From Chloroflexota bacterium (GTDB lineage Bacteria > Chloroflexota > Anaerolineae > Thermoflexales > Thermoflexaceae): a DNA stretch of 11,721 nt. The translations under genes were made by a program, and so were the position numbers. Position 1 is the first letter of the stretch. Each line of letters starts with the position of its first letter. The stretch covers positions 1 through 11,721 of the forward strand of contig JAUQQB010000051.1 in assembly GCA_030550075.1 (NCBI GenBank), given 5' to 3'. Below are positions 1-7,250 of the stretch, piece after piece. The notes under the pieces are model-generated. The model ran no database searches. It worked only from the letters and a program-made list of their open reading frames with translations, and was not told the DNA's origin.

Positions 1-33
1 CTTCAGAAGGCTTGCCCCCTCGCCTTTCCCTCA

Positions 34-49
34 ATTTTCCATGGAAAAT
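34..49. repeat. Perfect 16-bp palindrome downstream of the pilin gene
   Basis: ATTTTCCATGGAAAAT is an uninterrupted palindrome starting two bases past the pilin stop codon (minus strand). It has no loop, so it is a poor RNA terminator hairpin, and the bases after it on the minus strand are G-rich rather than T-rich. It could be a protein-binding site for a gene lying beyond the window edge. The symmetry is seen; any function is a guess. Confidence 0.45.
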
Positions 50-51
50 AG

Positions 52-201
52 CTAAGGCCAGCTGGATACGATCTGAGAATAAAGATTCGATATGGTTTGC
101 CCAAATACTGTAAGGGCAATGAGAACAATCAGTGCAACAAACAAAACCAACAAGGCATATTCTACTAATCCCTGACCCTCTTCAGGCCTGAAGTGCAACA
201 T
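52..201 (-). CDS. Flp/Fap-type pilin precursor (class III prepilin), 49 aa
   Basis: This tiny gene encodes a 49-residue protein with the full architecture of an Flp pilin. A short polar leader (MLHFRPEEG) is followed by QGLVEYALL and one hydrophobic helix (about residues 15-34), then a short polar tail ending SSWP. The prepilin peptidase site of this family is G|xxxxEY: here Gly9 is followed by Gln10 with Glu14-Tyr15, so mature Glu is at +5 as expected. Known members are exported, cut by a TadV-type peptidase and polymerised by the Tad machinery into thin adhesive pili. No tad gene lies inside the window, so partners are outside it or elsewhere. The ATG is supported by GGGGAG five bases upstream. 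The gene is visibly AT-richer than its neighbours. A TadE/TadG-like minor pseudopilin is the main alternative, but the very short length favours Flp. Confidence 0.87.
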   Translation of the reverse strand: MLHFRPEEGQGLVEYALLVLFVALIVLIALTVFGQTISNLYSQIVSSWP

Positions 202-240
202 ATATGCTCCCCACAGCTGGCATCAATAGACCCTTAATCC

Positions 241-246
241 ATTGTA
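241..246 (-). promoter_or_regulatory. Candidate -10 element for the pilin gene (TACAAT)
   Basis: On the minus strand TACAAT is a near-consensus -10 hexamer about 40 bases upstream of the pilin ATG, giving a predicted leader of roughly 33 bases. No acceptable -35 hexamer lies 16-18 bases further upstream. Two tandem 11-bp motifs sit there instead, as expected for an activator-dependent promoter. This reading is inference. Confidence 0.4.
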
Positions 247-271
247 AGAAAGGCCAACGTATCCCTTCCTG

Positions 272-300
272 GGACTTTAGTCATGGGGAGGACTTTAGTC
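272..300 (-). repeat. Tandem 11-bp motif (GACTAAAGTCC x2) upstream of the pilin gene
   Basis: GACTAAAGTCC (minus-strand reading) occurs twice, at 290-300 and 272-282, exactly 18 bases apart. The core GACT-AA-AGTC is itself nearly palindromic. With transcription starting near 234 the copies would be centred about 43 and 61 bases upstream, typical places for activator binding. They could instead be remnants of an interspersed repeat family. The duplication is seen directly; the regulatory role is inferred. Confidence 0.5.
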
Positions 301-555
301 GGTCGAACGCTCAACGCATTCGCTACCCAAATGGACCAAGCGGGATAAGGTAAGCAGACCTCTCTTTAAATGGCATCAATGCCGCTCACCTACTCCTGAT
401 CCTCAAGCTTACAAGCCAGGAAGACTACTGCTTTATTTCATTACGAGGGGCTGGGCTAAGAGCTAAAGGCCCCCGGCCCAGCCTCCGAAAACCTCAAATT
501 AAAAACGGAAAAAGCACTACCCTTCGGCGACCTCCCGGCTCCTAAAAACTTGAGC

Positions 556-1398
556 TTACCCCATCAGGTGCAAGCCGTCCTCCAGAATTAAGCCGGTGAG
601 ATACGAGCGTGGAACAAATTCGAACCAGGGAATCTCCTCGCTGGCGAGCGGAAGAGAAAGCGTAGCGCGAGCTGGATGGGGACCGACCCCAACAGGCCAT
701 TGCTTCTCTGAAGTGGCCACGACAAAGAAAGGGCGTTGGGATGCCCGCGCCAGTATCGCCAGGGTGAGGGTCCCAATTTTGTTCACAATCCCTTCCTCGT
801 CCCACGCATCCGCCCCAACCAGGACCAGATCTGCCTGAGAAAGCCAGCGCAGGGCGGCGAGATCTGGGAGGAGGATCGCAGTGTGGCCCATGGCCGCTAC
901 TTCCTCTGCCATCCGTCGGCCCTCCCCCCCGGGCTCCGCCACCGGGCAGATCACCTGGAGATAGCGGCCTTTCTGCGCTGCGAAAGCGAGGGTCCGGGCG
1001 ACCAAGCCACTCCGGGAATAGGTGAGGATCACCCGGGCCGAGCGAAGCAACGATACCGCATGCCAAGCGGCTGCCCTCTCATGAGCCTCCAGCTGGTGCT
1101 GGAACTTCTGTAAAGCGGAGCTCAAGGCTGCCCGAGCAGCTGTTAGATCCGTAGCCTCCCGGATGGCCCGGCGAGCGGCTTCCGCCAGATGCAGAGGGGG
1201 TGCCATGTCTGGATGCGCGCGGATGAGCGCCTGCAGCACCTCTTCCAGCTCAGACCGGAAATCCTCCGCGTGATCCACCGGAGCCGTTTGAGCCCATTCC
1301 TCAACAATCTGAGCGGCTTGAAAGGCCAGCGCCATTGCCCCAGAAGTCCGATCCTCCTGATAAGCCTTCAGCGCCTCGCGCCAGTTGAAGCGCTGCAC
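556..1398 (-). CDS. eIF-2B alpha/beta/delta family protein (function unassigned)
   Basis: A 280-residue protein with the two-part layout of this family: an all-helical N-terminal half (about 1-115) and a Rossmann-like C-terminal half. Family signatures are visible: ILTYSRSG (124-131), the phosphosugar-loop equivalent CPVAEPGGEGRRMAEE (151-166), VGADAWDEEG (194-203) and NKIGT (206-210). The family includes eukaryotic eIF2B regulatory subunits and two sugar-phosphate isomerases, MtnA and ribose-1,5-bisphosphate isomerase. Those enzymes use a Cys, in a T-H-C-type motif, plus the Asp of GAD. Here Asp197 is kept but the Cys position reads Tyr-Ser, so isomerase activity is doubtful and the substrate is unknown. 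The start is GTG, chosen because AAGGAGG lies five bases upstream. It is transcribed divergently from the methyltransferase gene. Confidence 0.85.
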   Translation of the reverse strand: MQRFNWREALKAYQEDRTSGAMALAFQAAQIVEEWAQTAPVDHAEDFRSELEEVLQALIRAHPDMAPPLHLAEAARRAIREATDLTAARAALSSALQKFQHQLEAHERAAAWHAVSLLRSARVILTYSRSGLVARTLAFAAQKGRYLQVICPVAEPGGEGRRMAEEVAAMGHTAILLPDLAALRWLSQADLVLVGADAWDEEGIVNKIGTLTLAILARASQRPFFVVATSEKQWPVGVGPHPARATLSLPLASEEIPWFEFVPRSYLTGLILEDGLHLMG

Positions 1399-1631
1399 AA
1401 AAGCCTCCTTTCAGGCAACATCCTTAGCCCCCAGGAATCTATGATCATTTGGGGCCTTCAGTTCACAAACACCCGGTTTCCGTCTAATCCCTGGAGAGGC
1501 GGCCCTCCTCCTGGGCTTTCCACAGACCCGAGGGCAAACCCCTCCTGTCATTTTAAAATGAGAAGGGCAAGGTGACCTTTGCTGCCTCTCACGAAAGCGT
1601 GACAGCATCCGGAAAGGAGGGCTGGGAAACC
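1399..1631. promoter_or_regulatory. Divergent promoter region with 14-bp palindrome and hairpin
   Basis: This gap separates two divergent genes. It contains a perfect palindrome TCATTTTAAAATGA (1548-1561) that presents the -10-like hexamer TAAAAT on both strands. A second inverted repeat, TCACG-AAAG-CGTGA (1589-1602), lies in what would be the methyltransferase leader. For the minus-strand gene, a weak alternative promoter is TTGTGA (1463-1468) with CATAGA (1438-1443), 19 bases apart. No strong -35 accompanies the plus-strand TAAAAT. The symmetries are seen; promoter use is inferred. Confidence 0.4.
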
Positions 1632-2210
1632 ATGGGCTCCAACTGGCTTTTTGAGCGAATCGCTCCCTTCTACGATGCGGCCATCCGTTTCCTGGATCCT
1701 GGACCACTCCAGGATTACCTGGAGCTTCCGACGAAGGGACGGTTGCTGGATCTCGGTGGCGGAACCGGGCGGGTGGCCTTCGCCTTAGGGGAGATGACGG
1801 GTCTGACCATTGTGGCCGATGCGGCATGGGGAATGCTCCGGGTGGCCCGGCGACGGCCAAAATTGCTCCCGGTCCAGGCCCTCGCCGAGCGTCTCCCCTT
1901 TGCGGATGCGGCCTTCGACCGGATCGTCATCGTCGATGCGCTACATCATTTTATCGAGGCGAAAGCCGCTATCCAGGAGGCGGCTCGCGTGCTTCGACCC
2001 GGAGGCAGACTGGTGATTGAAGAGCCCGATATCCGTCGCTGGCCGGTCAAGGGGATCGCGCTGATGGAACGATTGATCGGGCTACGCAGCCGGTTCCTGC
2101 CAGGGGAGAGCATCCGGGGAATGATGGAAGCCGCTGGCTTGCAAGCGCAAGACTACCGGGATCCTCGATCCTTTCGCCTTTGGGTTGTGGGTCATAAGAC
2201 GGATGACTAA
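1632..2210 (+). CDS. Class I SAM-dependent methyltransferase (UbiE/type 11-like)
   Basis: A 192-residue Rossmann-fold methyltransferase. Motif I LLDLGGGTGRVA (38-49) binds the SAM methionine and adenosine parts. Asp63 after strand 2 is the likely ribose-binding acidic residue. Further family motifs are AERLPFADAAFD (85-96), VDALHHF (101-107) and LRPGGRLVIEEP (121-132). The opening LFERIAPFYD resembles menaquinone/ubiquinone C-methyltransferases of the UbiE group, but at 192 residues it is shorter than typical UbiE (about 230-250), so the substrate cannot be fixed. The ATG at 1632 is preferred because AAAGGAGG ends 11 bases upstream and the protein family normally begins there. An in-frame GTG at 1572 would add 20 unlike residues and has no good ribosome-binding site. 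It is convergent with the tRNA gene. Confidence 0.88.
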   Translation: MGSNWLFERIAPFYDAAIRFLDPGPLQDYLELPTKGRLLDLGGGTGRVAFALGEMTGLTIVADAAWGMLRVARRRPKLLPVQALAERLPFADAAFDRIVIVDALHHFIEAKAAIQEAARVLRPGGRLVIEEPDIRRWPVKGIALMERLIGLRSRFLPGESIRGMMEAAGLQAQDYRDPRSFRLWVVGHKTDD

Positions 2211-2244
2211 TCCATCGATGGAAGCAATCCTGTCACCGGCTACG

Positions 2245-2278
2245 CAAGAAAGAAATAAGGCCGGCTCTGGCGCCGGCC
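2245..2278 (-). terminator. Rho-independent terminator of tRNA-Arg
   Basis: Reading the minus strand, GGCCGGC-GCCAGA-GCCGGCC forms a 7-bp all-GC stem with a 6-base loop (2259-2278). It is followed by the T-rich run TTATTTCTTTCTTG. It starts four bases after the encoded CCA end. On the plus strand the same hairpin could slow transcription from the methyltransferase gene, but the T-run there is poor. Confidence 0.8.
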
Positions 2279-2281
2279 CTT

Positions 2282-2358
2282 TGGTGCCCCCTCCGGGATT
2301 CGAACCCGGATCACGCCGCTTAGAAGGCGGCTGCTCTTTCCCTTTGAGCTAAGGGGGC
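2282..2358 (-). tRNA. tRNA-Arg (anticodon TCT), CCA encoded
   Basis: A complete cloverleaf is seen on the minus strand. Acceptor stem GCCCCCT pairs with AGGGGGC, and TA occupies positions 8-9. The D stem is GCTC/GAGC. Anticodon stem GCCGC/GCGGC flanks the loop CTTCTAA, giving anticodon TCT, which reads AGA arginine codons. The variable loop has 5 bases. T stem CCGGG/CCCGG encloses TTCGAAT. The discriminator is A, followed by a genomically encoded CCA. The body is 74 bases, 77 with CCA. A single-gene transcription unit is suggested by its own promoter and terminator. Confidence 0.96.
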
Positions 2359-2365
2359 AAGAGCT

Positions 2366-2393
2366 TTCATACCCAATGGTAAGAAAGACGCAA
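2366..2393 (-). promoter_or_regulatory. Promoter of tRNA-Arg
   Basis: On the minus strand a -35-like TTGCGT (2388-2393) and a -10-like TATGAA (2366-2371) are separated by 16 bases. The -10 ends seven bases before the first base of the mature tRNA, so transcription would start at or next to the 5' end of the tRNA, with almost no leader. Confidence 0.55.
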
Positions 2394-2861
2394 TCGTTGG
2401 AATTAGGAAAGAAGTCACAGGGGAAAAGTCTCTGCCAGTTGCTCAAATGCCAATCGAGATTACAGCGCTCTCGGAAGAGAACCCGTGGAGATCAGGGGAA
2501 AGGACATTCCCGACCTTTGGGCGAAGCTCGAGGGCACTTTAAACTGGATCGGTGAAGGGCACTCCAGACCCGTCATTGGACATACCTGTCGTAAAATGAG
2601 CTGGGAAACAAAAAGGCAAGCATTAGGAACCGGCCATACAATAACACGATCCAGAAAAGATGTCAAGGCCTGAAGCGATCCGAACATGGCTTTTCAATCA
2701 TTGAATCTATCGGGCGATGTCACGCTCTACCAGTCCTTCGCGAGGCACGCTTCGGAGCGCGCCGGAGGTGGCCCCGCACAGAAGGATCCATAGCATCACT
2801 GCTTGCTTGATTAAGCCTCGTAAGTCGAGAGGATTTCATCACCGGTCACTTTCGCGCAAAC
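2394..2861. other. AT-richer intergenic region upstream of mfd
   Basis: No supportable gene is seen in these roughly 470 bases; the short open frames have no recognisable protein features. One perfect inverted repeat, TTCAAT-C-ATTGAA (2693-2705), could be an operator. No good -35/-10 pair for mfd was found, and no ribosome-binding site precedes its ATG. Confidence 0.5.
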
Positions 2862-5800
2862 ATGGGACCCTTGAGCGGTTTGCTGGAATTTCTGGAGGCC
2901 GAGCCGACCCTTTCTCAGACCACTGAAGCCCTGGAAGCCGGGGAGCACATCCAGCTCACGCTTCCCCGCTCGGGATGGTCGTTCTGGATCGCCGGGCTGG
3001 CCCGGCGGGCTTCGCGGCCGATGCTGATTGTGGCCGGGACTGCGGAGCGGGCCCAGCTGATGGCGCAGGATCTGGCCCTCTGGCTGGGAGCGGAGCGGAT
3101 CCACCGGTTGCCGGAGCCGCCTGCCCTCCCCTACGAACGAGCACCCTGGCCCCCGGAGATCCGCGCGGAACGACTAACGGCCCTGGCCGCCTTAGCCGGC
3201 CTGAACGGAGATCCTGCGCCGGTGGTGGTGGCCTCCACCCGCGCCCTTCTCCTCCGCACCCTTCCGCTGCGGCTTTTCCATCGCCTGCGTCGGATCCTGC
3301 GGGTGGGCCAGGAGCTTCCAATGGAGGGATTCCTCCGTTACCTCCTGGAAGCCGGCTATGAGCCGGTCACCATGGTGACCCATCCCGGGCAATTCGCCCG
3401 CCGCGGGGGGATCCTGGATCTCTTCCCCTCGACGGTTTCGGAGCCGATTCGGATCGAGTGGGAAGCGGACCGCATCGCCAGCATGCGCGCCTTCGATCCC
3501 ACCACACAACGGACGCTCCGACCCATTGAACAGGTTCGCATCCTGTCTGCTCGAGAGGCGCTGCCTACCTACGGCCCTGCCGTCGCAGAGCGGCTGGCCG
3601 CCTGGCAGCCCGCTGTGGAAGCTCTTGCGGAGGCGGAAGCCCTGGAGCGGGAGCAGGAAGCGCTGGCCCGCGGCGCGCCATTCCCACTGCTGGAGTTTTA
3701 CCTGCCCTATTTCTACACGGATGCCACCACACCCCTCGCTTATCTCCCGGAGGACGCCTGGGTCTTCCTCCTGGATGAGGCGGAGATCCAGGCGGCATGG
3801 GAAGAACTGATGGAAGAAGCCCGGGAGCTTCGGGCTCGGGCAGAGGGCGCCGGGTTCCTGCCTCCAGACTATCCGGATCCGTTGGTGGATCGGGCGCTGT
3901 GGGAGGCGCATCTGCAACGCCGCCCCCAGCTGCACCTCACCGCCCTCCCGGAAACCGGGGGGTTCTCTTCCTTCCCGATCGAAGCGCCCCCTCGATTCGG
4001 GGGGCAACTCCAGCGCATCCTGGAGGACTTCGCCCGGCGTCTGCACCTGGGAGAAGCGGTGGTGGTGGTCAGCCGCCAGGCTGCGCGGCTATCGGCGGTC
4101 TGGGCCGATCACGCCCGGGGCATGGAGGAGGCGGCCCAGGCGATCGCGTCCCTGGAGGCCCCGCCGCTTCCCCGACGGATCTACTTCCTGAACGGAGCCC
4201 TGAGCGGGGGCTTCCTGTTCCGATCGAAGGATGGCCACCGCCTCGCCCTGTTCACCGATGCGGAGCTCTTCGGCGTGCTGCGCCCCCTCCCCTGGCGCCG
4301 GCGGATGCGGCGGGGGCCTCCGCCGGAGTGGATCCGCGAGCTCCGAGAAGGGGACTATGTGGTCCACGAGGACTTCGGTATCGGGATCTTCGAGGGGCTG
4401 GTCCGCCTGAACCTGGATGGCGTGGAACGGGAATATCTGGTCGTGCGCTATGCGGGCAATGACCGCCTCTACGTGCCGGTGGATCAGGCGAATCGGGTCA
4501 GCCGCTATGTGGGGGAGATGGATCAGCCGCCGGAGATCCATCCCCTGGGCGGCGGGGACTGGGCGCAGGCGCGGGCGCGGGCCCGCCAGGCCGCCGCAGA
4601 GGTTGCGCAGGAGCTGCTGGAGCTCTATGCCCGGCGGGAGACCGCGCATGGCCACACCTTCTCGCCGGATACGCCGTGGCAGCGGGAGCTGGAGGCGTCC
4701 TTCCCCTTCATCGAGACCGAAGATCAGCTGCGGGCCATCGAGGAGGTCAAGACCGATATGGAGCAGCCGCGGCCGATGGACCGGCTGCTGTGCGGGGACG
4801 CCGGGTTCGGGAAGACGGAGGTGGCCCTGCGGGCCGCCTTCAAGGCGGTGATGGACGGCAAACAAGTGGCCCTTCTGGCGCCGACAACGATCCTGGCCCA
4901 TCAGCACTATGAGACCTTCCGGACCCGTCTCGCCCCCTTCCCAGTGGTGGTAGAGGTCCTCACCCGGCTGCGCTCGCCGAAGGAGCAGGCCGAGATCCTG
5001 CGCCGGCTGCAGGAGGGGGAGATCGACATCCTGATCGGCACTCATCGGCTGCTCCAGCCCGATGTGGTTTTCAAGGACCTGGGGCTGGTCATCATCGATG
5101 AGGAGCAGCGCTTCGGGGTGATGCACAAGGAGCACTTCAAGCGCCTCCGGGCGGAGGTCGATGTGCTCACCCTCACGGCCACGCCGATCCCCCGCACCCT
5201 GTATTTAAGCCTGAGTGGCCTGCGGGATATCAGCCTGATCCAGACGCCGCCTGAGGAGCGGCTGCCGGTTCAGGTCTATGTCGGGCCTTATGACGATCGC
5301 CTGGTGCGCTCGGCGATCATGCGGGAGCTGGACCGGGGCGGGCAGGTCTTCGTGGTGTATAACCGGGTGCACGGCCTGGAGGCGTGGAAGGAGCGCCTGG
5401 AGAGGCTGGTGCCAGGGGCGCGGTTCGGCATGGCCCATGGCCAGATGCCGCCCCGCCAGCTGGAGAAAACCATGATGGCCTTCACGCGGGGAGATATCGA
5501 TGTCCTGGTGGCCACCGACATCATCAGCAGTGGCCTGGACATCCCCAACGCCAACACCATGATCGTGATCCGCGCCGACCTCTTCGGCCTGGCCCAGCTC
5601 TATCAGCTGCGGGGACGGGTCGGCCGCAGCGTGCTCCAGGGCTATGCCTACTTCCTTTATGATCCGAAGATCCCCCTCACGGCGGAGGCCCGGGAACGTC
5701 TGGCGGCGATCTATGAGATCCCCGGCCTGGGCGGAGGGTTCCAGCTGGCCATGCGCGACCTGGAGGTCCGCGGGGCGGGGGAGATCCTGGGGACGCGCCA

Positions 5801-6323
5801 GCACGGGCACATCGCGGCAGTGGGCTTCGATCTGTATATGAAGATGCTGAACCGGGCCATTGCGGAACTGCGGGCGGAGCGGGAAGGTCTCCCTCCTCCG
5901 CCGCCTTCCCCCGAAGGGGTCACGATCAATCTCCCATGGCCGATTGGCCTGCCGGAGGGCTACATCCCGGACACAGCCCTCCGGCTCCAGCTTTATCGGC
6001 GCATGGCCGGGATCAACACCCTGGAGGGCGTGGAGGAGATGGCGATGGAGCTGAAGGATCGGTTCGGCCCACTACCCGAGGAAGCCCGCAATCTGCTTCA
6101 GCAACTCCGCTTCAAGATCCTGGCCGCCCGCGCGGGGATCGAACGGATTTACACGGAGGGACGAACCCTGGTGCTTCGCCCGGCTCCCGCCCAGGCGGAC
6201 AGCCAGATCCAGCAATTTGGCGGCTGGATCGCCGACGGCGCGGTGCGCATCCCCCGCCGTCCCTCCTGGCCTCGGGATCTGGAGCGCCTGCTCCAGGCCT
6301 GGGCTCGGTTTTCTGCCTCCTGA
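2862..6323 (+). CDS. mfd: Transcription-repair coupling factor Mfd
   Basis: A 1153-residue protein, the usual full length of Mfd (about 1150). Mfd uses ATP to push RNA polymerase off DNA lesions and recruits UvrA for nucleotide excision repair. Domains in order: an N-terminal UvrB-like module (about 20-340, with GGILDLFP); a CarD-like RNA-polymerase-interaction domain (about 494-555, with GDYVVHEDFGIGIFEG and a VPVDQ strand); an SF2 translocase; and the C-terminal TRCF domain (about 1025-1115). In the translocase, Walker A is GDAGFGKTE (645-653), the DEEQ box is at 746-749, TATPIPRT follows, and QLRGRVGR is at 915-922. All catalytic motifs are intact. The ATG is the first start after an in-frame stop, yet no Shine-Dalgarno sequence precedes it, so translation may be leaderless or begin slightly downstream. 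A strong terminator follows, suggesting a single-gene unit. Confidence 0.98.
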   Translation: MGPLSGLLEFLEAEPTLSQTTEALEAGEHIQLTLPRSGWSFWIAGLARRASRPMLIVAGTAERAQLMAQDLALWLGAERIHRLPEPPALPYERAPWPPEIRAERLTALAALAGLNGDPAPVVVASTRALLLRTLPLRLFHRLRRILRVGQELPMEGFLRYLLEAGYEPVTMVTHPGQFARRGGILDLFPSTVSEPIRIEWEADRIASMRAFDPTTQRTLRPIEQVRILSAREALPTYGPAVAERLAAWQPAVEALAEAEALEREQEALARGAPFPLLEFYLPYFYTDATTPLAYLPEDAWVFLLDEAEIQAAWEELMEEARELRARAEGAGFLPPDYPDPLVDRALWEAHLQRRPQLHLTALPETGGFSSFPIEAPPRFGGQLQRILEDFARRLHLGEAVVVVSRQAARLSAVWADHARGMEEAAQAIASLEAPPLPRRIYFLNGALSGGFLFRSKDGHRLALFTDAELFGVLRPLPWRRRMRRGPPPEWIRELREGDYVVHEDFGIGIFEGLVRLNLDGVEREYLVVRYAGNDRLYVPVDQANRVSRYVGEMDQPPEIHPLGGGDWAQARARARQAAAEVAQELLELYARRETAHGHTFSPDTPWQRELEASFPFIETEDQLRAIEEVKTDMEQPRPMDRLLCGDAGFGKTEVALRAAFKAVMDGKQVALLAPTTILAHQHYETFRTRLAPFPVVVEVLTRLRSPKEQAEILRRLQEGEIDILIGTHRLLQPDVVFKDLGLVIIDEEQRFGVMHKEHFKRLRAEVDVLTLTATPIPRTLYLSLSGLRDISLIQTPPEERLPVQVYVGPYDDRLVRSAIMRELDRGGQVFVVYNRVHGLEAWKERLERLVPGARFGMAHGQMPPRQLEKTMMAFTRGDIDVLVATDIISSGLDIPNANTMIVIRADLFGLAQLYQLRGRVGRSVLQGYAYFLYDPKIPLTAEARERLAAIYEIPGLGGGFQLAMRDLEVRGAGEILGTRQHGHIAAVGFDLYMKMLNRAIAELRAEREGLPPPPPSPEGVTINLPWPIGLPEGYIPDTALRLQLYRRMAGINTLEGVEEMAMELKDRFGPLPEEARNLLQQLRFKILAARAGIERIYTEGRTLVLRPAPAQADSQIQQFGGWIADGAVRIPRRPSWPRDLERLLQAWARFSAS

Positions 6324-6344
6324 CCACCGGTTCTGAAGACGATC

Positions 6345-6378
6345 ATGAGGGCAGTGCTTTGCCCATGCCCTCATTTTT
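6345..6378 (+). terminator. Rho-independent terminator of mfd
   Basis: ATGAGGGCA (6345-6353) pairs perfectly with TGCCCTCAT (6366-6374) around a 12-base loop and runs into TTTTT. It begins 22 bases after the mfd stop codon. The minus-strand side lacks a T-run, so it probably does not serve the convergent YceI gene efficiently. Confidence 0.85.
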
Positions 6379-6400
6379 CATTAATGTTTATCCTTGCCTC

Positions 6401-7135
6401 TCATTGACGCTGAAGCACCAAATCAATCTCCAGTCGAATTGTCTCATCCACACTTAATACCACCGGCACTCGAGGCTGTTCCAGGTTGAAATCCGCAAAG
6501 GTGAACTGGGTGCGAGCCTGGGCGATCACCCGATTCCCTTCCACGCGGGCGGTCACCTCCCAGGTCACCGGCCGTGTCACCTCGCGGATGGTGAGATCGC
6601 CGGTTAACTGGAACGCGTGCTCGCCGGAGGTCGGCAGGGGGGAGGGCAGGCCTGGCGCCTCCCGCGGGATGAACACCGCATACGGATAGCGATCGGTCTG
6701 CAAGGTGTTGCGCCGGATGAAGTTATCCCGTCGCGACTGATCGCTGGTCAGGGTGCGCAGATCCACCTGAAAACGGGAGGCCTCCGGCACGACCCGATCG
6801 CCCTCGATCACCAGCACCCCGGTGATCGCTCGCGTGGTTCCCACCGCGTCGCTGGGCAAATTCACCCCAGCCAGTTGCTCGCGAACTCGATAGCGGGCCT
6901 CGCTTTCCTCGGAGACCACGACGTAAGTGATCCGCCCCGCGCTGGCATCGGAAGGCGCGGAGGGTGTCGAGGGAGGTGCAGGGGTCGGGGAAGGTTGCCC
7001 GCCGACCGTAGGAGACGCCACCGGCGTCGCCGTGGAAGTGGGAGGAGGAAGCGTAGGCGTGGCCGGACTCCCGCATGCGGCCAGTCCGATCAGGGTCAGG
7101 AGAAGCCAGACGGTCCTCGCTACAGAACGCTGCAT
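6401..7135 (-). CDS. YceI-family lipoprotein
   Basis: A 244-residue secreted lipoprotein. Residues 1-21 form a lipoprotein signal: charged start, hydrophobic core and lipobox LAAC with Cys21 as the lipidated residue. A disordered linker rich in Pro, Thr, Ser and Ala (about 23-68) places the C-terminal domain away from the membrane. That domain (about 70-244) matches the YceI lipocalin-like barrel, with the hallmark stretch of RRDNFIR and TDRYPYAVF and the later LTIREVTRPV. Some YceI proteins bind isoprenoid-type lipids, but the ligand here is unknown. The ATG at 7135 is chosen because GGAGG lies nine bases upstream; a TTG three codons earlier abuts that GGAGG and is too close. The gene is convergent with mfd and lies downstream of the exporter genes on the same strand, across a gap of nearly 390 bases. 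Confidence 0.93.
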   Translation of the reverse strand: MQRSVARTVWLLLTLIGLAACGSPATPTLPPPTSTATPVASPTVGGQPSPTPAPPSTPSAPSDASAGRITYVVVSEESEARYRVREQLAGVNLPSDAVGTTRAITGVLVIEGDRVVPEASRFQVDLRTLTSDQSRRDNFIRRNTLQTDRYPYAVFIPREAPGLPSPLPTSGEHAFQLTGDLTIREVTRPVTWEVTARVEGNRVIAQARTQFTFADFNLEQPRVPVVLSVDETIRLEIDLVLQRQ

Positions 7136-7250
7136 GTTCGCCAACCTCCATTCTGGGTTGGTTGGATTTACCCGCTCAGAGGGATGAAGTATTACGCGTT
7201 ATAGCGTCGAATACCCAGAAGGGGGCTCAGACCCCGGCGGGTAAAAATAT

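Larger units (their letters stand above)
202..555. other. AT-rich intergenic region upstream of the pilin gene
   Basis: No convincing gene is seen in this gap of about 350 bases. It holds the pilin promoter and tandem motif (described separately) and a 7-bp hairpin with a 5-base loop at 304-322 (CGAACGC / GCATTCG, one G-U pair). A GC-rich inverted repeat lies at 449-483 (GGCTGGGC / GCCCAGCC, 19-base loop). Downstream of the eIF-2B-like gene the minus strand carries two T-rich runs near 504-517 that follow a GC-rich block. No clean stem precedes them, so a rho-independent terminator for that gene cannot be called firmly. Confidence 0.5.

Noticed and set aside
449..555. Possible riboswitch or structured RNA downstream of the eIF-2B-like gene
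   Set aside because: GC-rich inverted repeats and T-runs are present, but they do not fit the c-di-GMP, cobalamin or molybdenum cofactor riboswitch patterns I compared, and no gene follows in a suitable position except the distant pilin.
2485..2673. 62-codon open frame with GTG start in the gap before mfd
   Set aside because: No recognisable domain, no hydrophobic or low-complexity pattern, and only a weak upstream GAAGAGA. It looks like chance in a non-coding gap.
3192..4046. Long antisense open frames inside mfd (also 4089-5135 and 5205-5810)
   Set aside because: These are frame shadows caused by the high GC content of mfd. They have no signals for translation and no recognisable protein features.
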